A DNA stretch of 7,548 nucleotides from an uncultured Oscillospiraceae bacterium (lineage in GTDB: Bacteria > Bacillota > Clostridia > Oscillospirales > Oscillospiraceae), in contig CAKTJA010000062.1 of the NCBI GenBank assembly GCA_934567115.1, positions 1 to 7,548 on the forward strand, given 5' to 3'. The notes beneath the pieces were generated by a model. The model saw nothing but the letters and a program-made list of their open reading frames with translations, was not told the origin of the DNA and searched no databases. Each line of letters starts with the position of its first letter. Positions within the stretch are counted from its first letter, which is position 1. The translations under genes and the position numbers were made by a program. Positions 5,783-7,548 of the stretch are shown one piece after another.

Positions 5783-6555
5783 CGCCGCTGACGCTTGCCG
5801 TTACCTTCCTCGCCGGGATGGGCGCGGGGCTGGGGACCGGCTTCGCGGGGATGAGCGCTGCGGCTGTGATCAGCCCGATGCTGATCGTCTTTCTCAATAC
5901 GGACCCCTATATGGCTGTCGGCGTCGCGCTGGCGTCGGACGTGCTCGCGAGCGCCGCGTCCGCCTTTACCTATGGGAAGAACCGGAACCTTGATATTCGA
6001 AACGGGCTTGTCATGATGGCCGGCGTGCTGACGTTTACGGTCGTCGGGAGCTATGCCGCAAGCCTTGTTCCGTCTGCGACCATGGGCGGCTTTTCCGTGT
6101 TCATGACCTTTCTGCTGGGCGTCAAGTTCATTGTGCGGCCGGTCATGACAACGCGCGAATCCATGCAGAGCGTCCCGGCGGGGAAGAGGGCGGCGCGCGC
6201 CCTTGTCTGCGGCTGTCTGATCGGCTTTATCTGCGGCTTTGTCGGCGCGGGCGGCGGCATGATGATGCTTTTGATGCTGACGTCCGTGCTCGGCTATGAG
6301 CTGAAGACCGCCGTGGGGACGAGCGTTTTCATCATGACCTTTACGGCGCTGACCGGGGCGGTCTCTCACTTTGCGATAGGCGGCGTTCCGGACCGGGCGA
6401 TACTCATTCCGTGCATGGCGTTCACGCTTGCGTGGGCGAGGATCGCCGCCGTGCTTGCCAACCGCGCGGAGCCGAAGACGCTCAACCGGGTCACGGGCGT
6501 GATCCTGGTTGTGCTGGGCGCTGCGGTGATGCTTTTTTCCGCGCTTGCCGGGTGA
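5779..6555 (+). CDS. TSUP (TauE/SafE) family membrane transporter
   Basis: This is a predicted inner membrane permease of the TSUP family, whose members are linked to export or uptake of sulfite, sulfoacetate, thiosulfate and other small organic or sulfur anions. The 258-residue length is typical. The protein is almost wholly hydrophobic, with about eight membrane segments, and shows the internal duplication of the family: GMGAGLGTGFAGMSAAAVIS (13-32) in the first half and GFICGFVGAGGGMMMLLML (149-167) in the second, each a glycine-rich break at the start of a repeat. The stretch near 120-140 is a charged loop joining the halves. Its ATG overlaps the MarR stop as ATGA, with GGAGGG (5768-5773) upstream, so the two are translationally coupled. 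A longer in-frame start upstream lies inside the MarR gene and is not used. The substrate cannot be told from sequence; no sulfur-metabolism gene is adjacent. Confidence 0.9.
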   Translation: MTPLTLAVTFLAGMGAGLGTGFAGMSAAAVISPMLIVFLNTDPYMAVGVALASDVLASAASAFTYGKNRNLDIRNGLVMMAGVLTFTVVGSYAASLVPSATMGGFSVFMTFLLGVKFIVRPVMTTRESMQSVPAGKRAARALVCGCLIGFICGFVGAGGGMMMLLMLTSVLGYELKTAVGTSVFIMTFTALTGAVSHFAIGGVPDRAILIPCMAFTLAWARIAAVLANRAEPKTLNRVTGVILVVLGAAVMLFSALAG

Positions 6556-6595
6556 GGCCCGGACGCGGCGCGATCTACAGAAAGGAAACAATACG

Positions 6596-7438
6596 ATGCG
6601 AGTGAAAATCATTTCAGACAGCACCTGCGATCTGTCGCCGGAGCTGCTGGCGCGGTATGAGATCGGCATTACGCCCCTGTGCGTGATAAAGGACGAGGAG
6701 GAATTCCGCGACGGTGTTGACATTACGCCCGAGGATATTTTCGCCCATGTGGACGGAGGGGGGAGCCTGTGCTCCACCGCCGCCGTGAGCCAGTATGACT
6801 ATTCCGCCGTGTTTTCGGAGTTTGCGGGCGCGTATGACGCTGTGGTGCAGATCACGATCGGCTCCTGCTTTTCGTCCTGCTATCAAAACGCCTGCGCCGC
6901 CGCGCAGGAATTTGATAATGTGTACGTCGTCGATTCGGAAAACCTCAGCAGCGGACAGGGGCTGCTCGTCGCCGCCGCCGCGCGGCTTGCCGAAGAGGGG
7001 CTTGACGGCGCGGAGATCGCGCGCCGGCTTCGGGAGCTTGCGCCGAAGGTGGAGGCCAGCTTTCTCATCGACCGGCTGGATTACATGCGCAAGGGCGGGC
7101 GCTGCTCCACCGTGGCCGCGCTCGGCGCGAACCTGCTGCATCTCAAGCCCTGCATCGAGGTGCGCGGCGGGAGGATGACCGTCTGCAAAAAGTACCGTGG
7201 CTCGTTCGAAAAGGCGATCCGGCAGTATGTGCGCGAACGACTCGAGGGGCGTGAGGACATTGACGGCGGGCTTGCGTTCATCACGCACGCCTCCGCAGAG
7301 CGCGCCGCCGTGGATGCGGCGAGGGAGGAGGCCGGGCGCTTCGGCGCGTTTCGGGAGATCGTGGAGACGCATGCGGGCTGCACGGTGTCCTGCCACTGCG
7401 GACCGAACACGCTGGGGGTCCTGTTTCTGCGAAAATAG
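6596..7438 (+). CDS. DegV family protein, fatty-acid binding (FakB-like)
   Basis: DegV proteins bind a fatty acid; the FakB members present it to the kinase FakA, which makes acyl-phosphate for phospholipid synthesis. The 280-residue protein has the full family layout: IISDSTCDL (5-13), CSTAAVSQYDY (59-69) with Thr61, GSCFSSCYQNA (89-99) with Ser93, VVDSENLSSGQG (111-122), IDRLDYMRKGGR (158-169), LKPCIEVRGG (183-192) and HCGPNTLGVLFL (267-278). Two motifs depart from the usual form: SGLSGTY is replaced by SCFSSCY, and HxGPG by HCGPN. It has 12 cysteines, many for a cytoplasmic DegV. The ATG at 6596 follows AGAAAGGA (6579-6586) and gives the family N-terminus; an in-frame ATG at 6545 overlaps the transporter gene and is not preferred. 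It lies 40 nt after the TSUP stop with no terminator between, so it is probably cotranscribed. No FakA kinase gene is in view. Confidence 0.92.
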   Translation: MRVKIISDSTCDLSPELLARYEIGITPLCVIKDEEEFRDGVDITPEDIFAHVDGGGSLCSTAAVSQYDYSAVFSEFAGAYDAVVQITIGSCFSSCYQNACAAAQEFDNVYVVDSENLSSGQGLLVAAAARLAEEGLDGAEIARRLRELAPKVEASFLIDRLDYMRKGGRCSTVAALGANLLHLKPCIEVRGGRMTVCKKYRGSFEKAIRQYVRERLEGREDIDGGLAFITHASAERAAVDAAREEAGRFGAFREIVETHAGCTVSCHCGPNTLGVLFLRK

Positions 7439-7474
7439 CGGAAGCCGAGGAAAAACCTGAGAACGTAGAAAACG

Positions 7475-7503
7475 GAGGACCGGGACAATTTGCCCCGGTC
7501 CTC
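7475..7503. terminator. hairpin after the DegV gene, probable terminator
   Basis: GAGGACCGGG (7475-7484) pairs exactly with CCCGGTCCTC (7494-7503) around a nine-base loop. On the plus strand no T tract follows, only TGAGACTG. On the minus strand the stem is followed by CGTTTTC, which resembles a terminator for a gene coming from the right. It may end both transcripts. Confidence 0.6.
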
Positions 7504-7548
7504 TGAGACTGTCGAAAGCGGTAAATCCCCCGTAACGGTAAGGAAGAG
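7504..7548. other. right-edge sequence without a recognised feature
   Basis: This stretch after the hairpin is too short to assign. I see no start codon with a ribosome binding site and no recognisable protein end. Confidence 0.4.

Noticed and set aside
5656..6777. Minus-strand open frame of 373 codons
   Set aside because: It covers parts of three plus-strand genes with clear families, and its Arg/His-rich translation is a typical GC shadow.
1..7548. Mobile element, CRISPR array, toxin-antitoxin or other defence system
   Set aside because: No transposase, integrase, regular repeat array, toxin-antitoxin pair or nuclease-like gene was seen; every coding block except the small coiled-coil protein belongs to a known housekeeping or transport family.

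Overview
The window looks like chromosomal DNA of a high-GC member of the Bacillota, most likely a gut-type Clostridia (Oscillospirales-like). This is inference from protein style: a lipoprotein binding protein with an MKK...LAAC signal, a DegV protein, MarR and TSUP genes, strong AAGGAGG ribosome binding sites and sigma-A-type promoters. No rRNA, tRNA, transposase, integrase or CRISPR repeat was seen. All genes look like ordinary cellular genes, and I found no clear sign of an undescribed defence or mobile system.

There are four transcription blocks. (1) Positions 1-2532, minus strand: a lipoprotein solute-binding protein followed by a two-domain permease of the ferric-iron/2-aminoethylphosphonate type. 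The permease runs off the left edge, and the ATPase is probably beyond it. A perfect 15-bp GC-rich hairpin lies between the two genes. (2) Positions 2787-3621, plus strand: an MgtC/SapB family membrane protein. It has a good extended -10 promoter and a leader of about 107 nt that can fold and ends in a terminator-like T run. (3) Positions 3722-5215, minus strand: a two-gene operon with an uncharacterised small protein (one membrane helix plus a coiled coil) followed by a PLP-dependent threonine aldolase. Blocks 2 and 3 converge on a strong terminator at 3658-3701 that probably works in both directions. (4) Positions 5258-7438, plus strand: a MarR-type repressor, a TSUP (TauE/SafE) membrane transporter overlapping it by four bases, and a DegV/FakB-like fatty-acid-binding protein. 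The promoter is near-consensus and a long inverted repeat over the start point looks like the MarR operator.

Block 1 imports a solute that the sequence does not identify; the binding protein lacks the Tyr-Tyr pair of classical ferric-binding proteins. Block 4 reads as a self-regulated export or transport unit whose inducer is unknown. DegV may join it by readthrough and may act separately in fatty acid incorporation. The points most worth a second look are the MgtC leader, the hairpin between the binding protein and permease genes, the small coiled-coil protein tied to the aldolase, and the cysteine-rich DegV.
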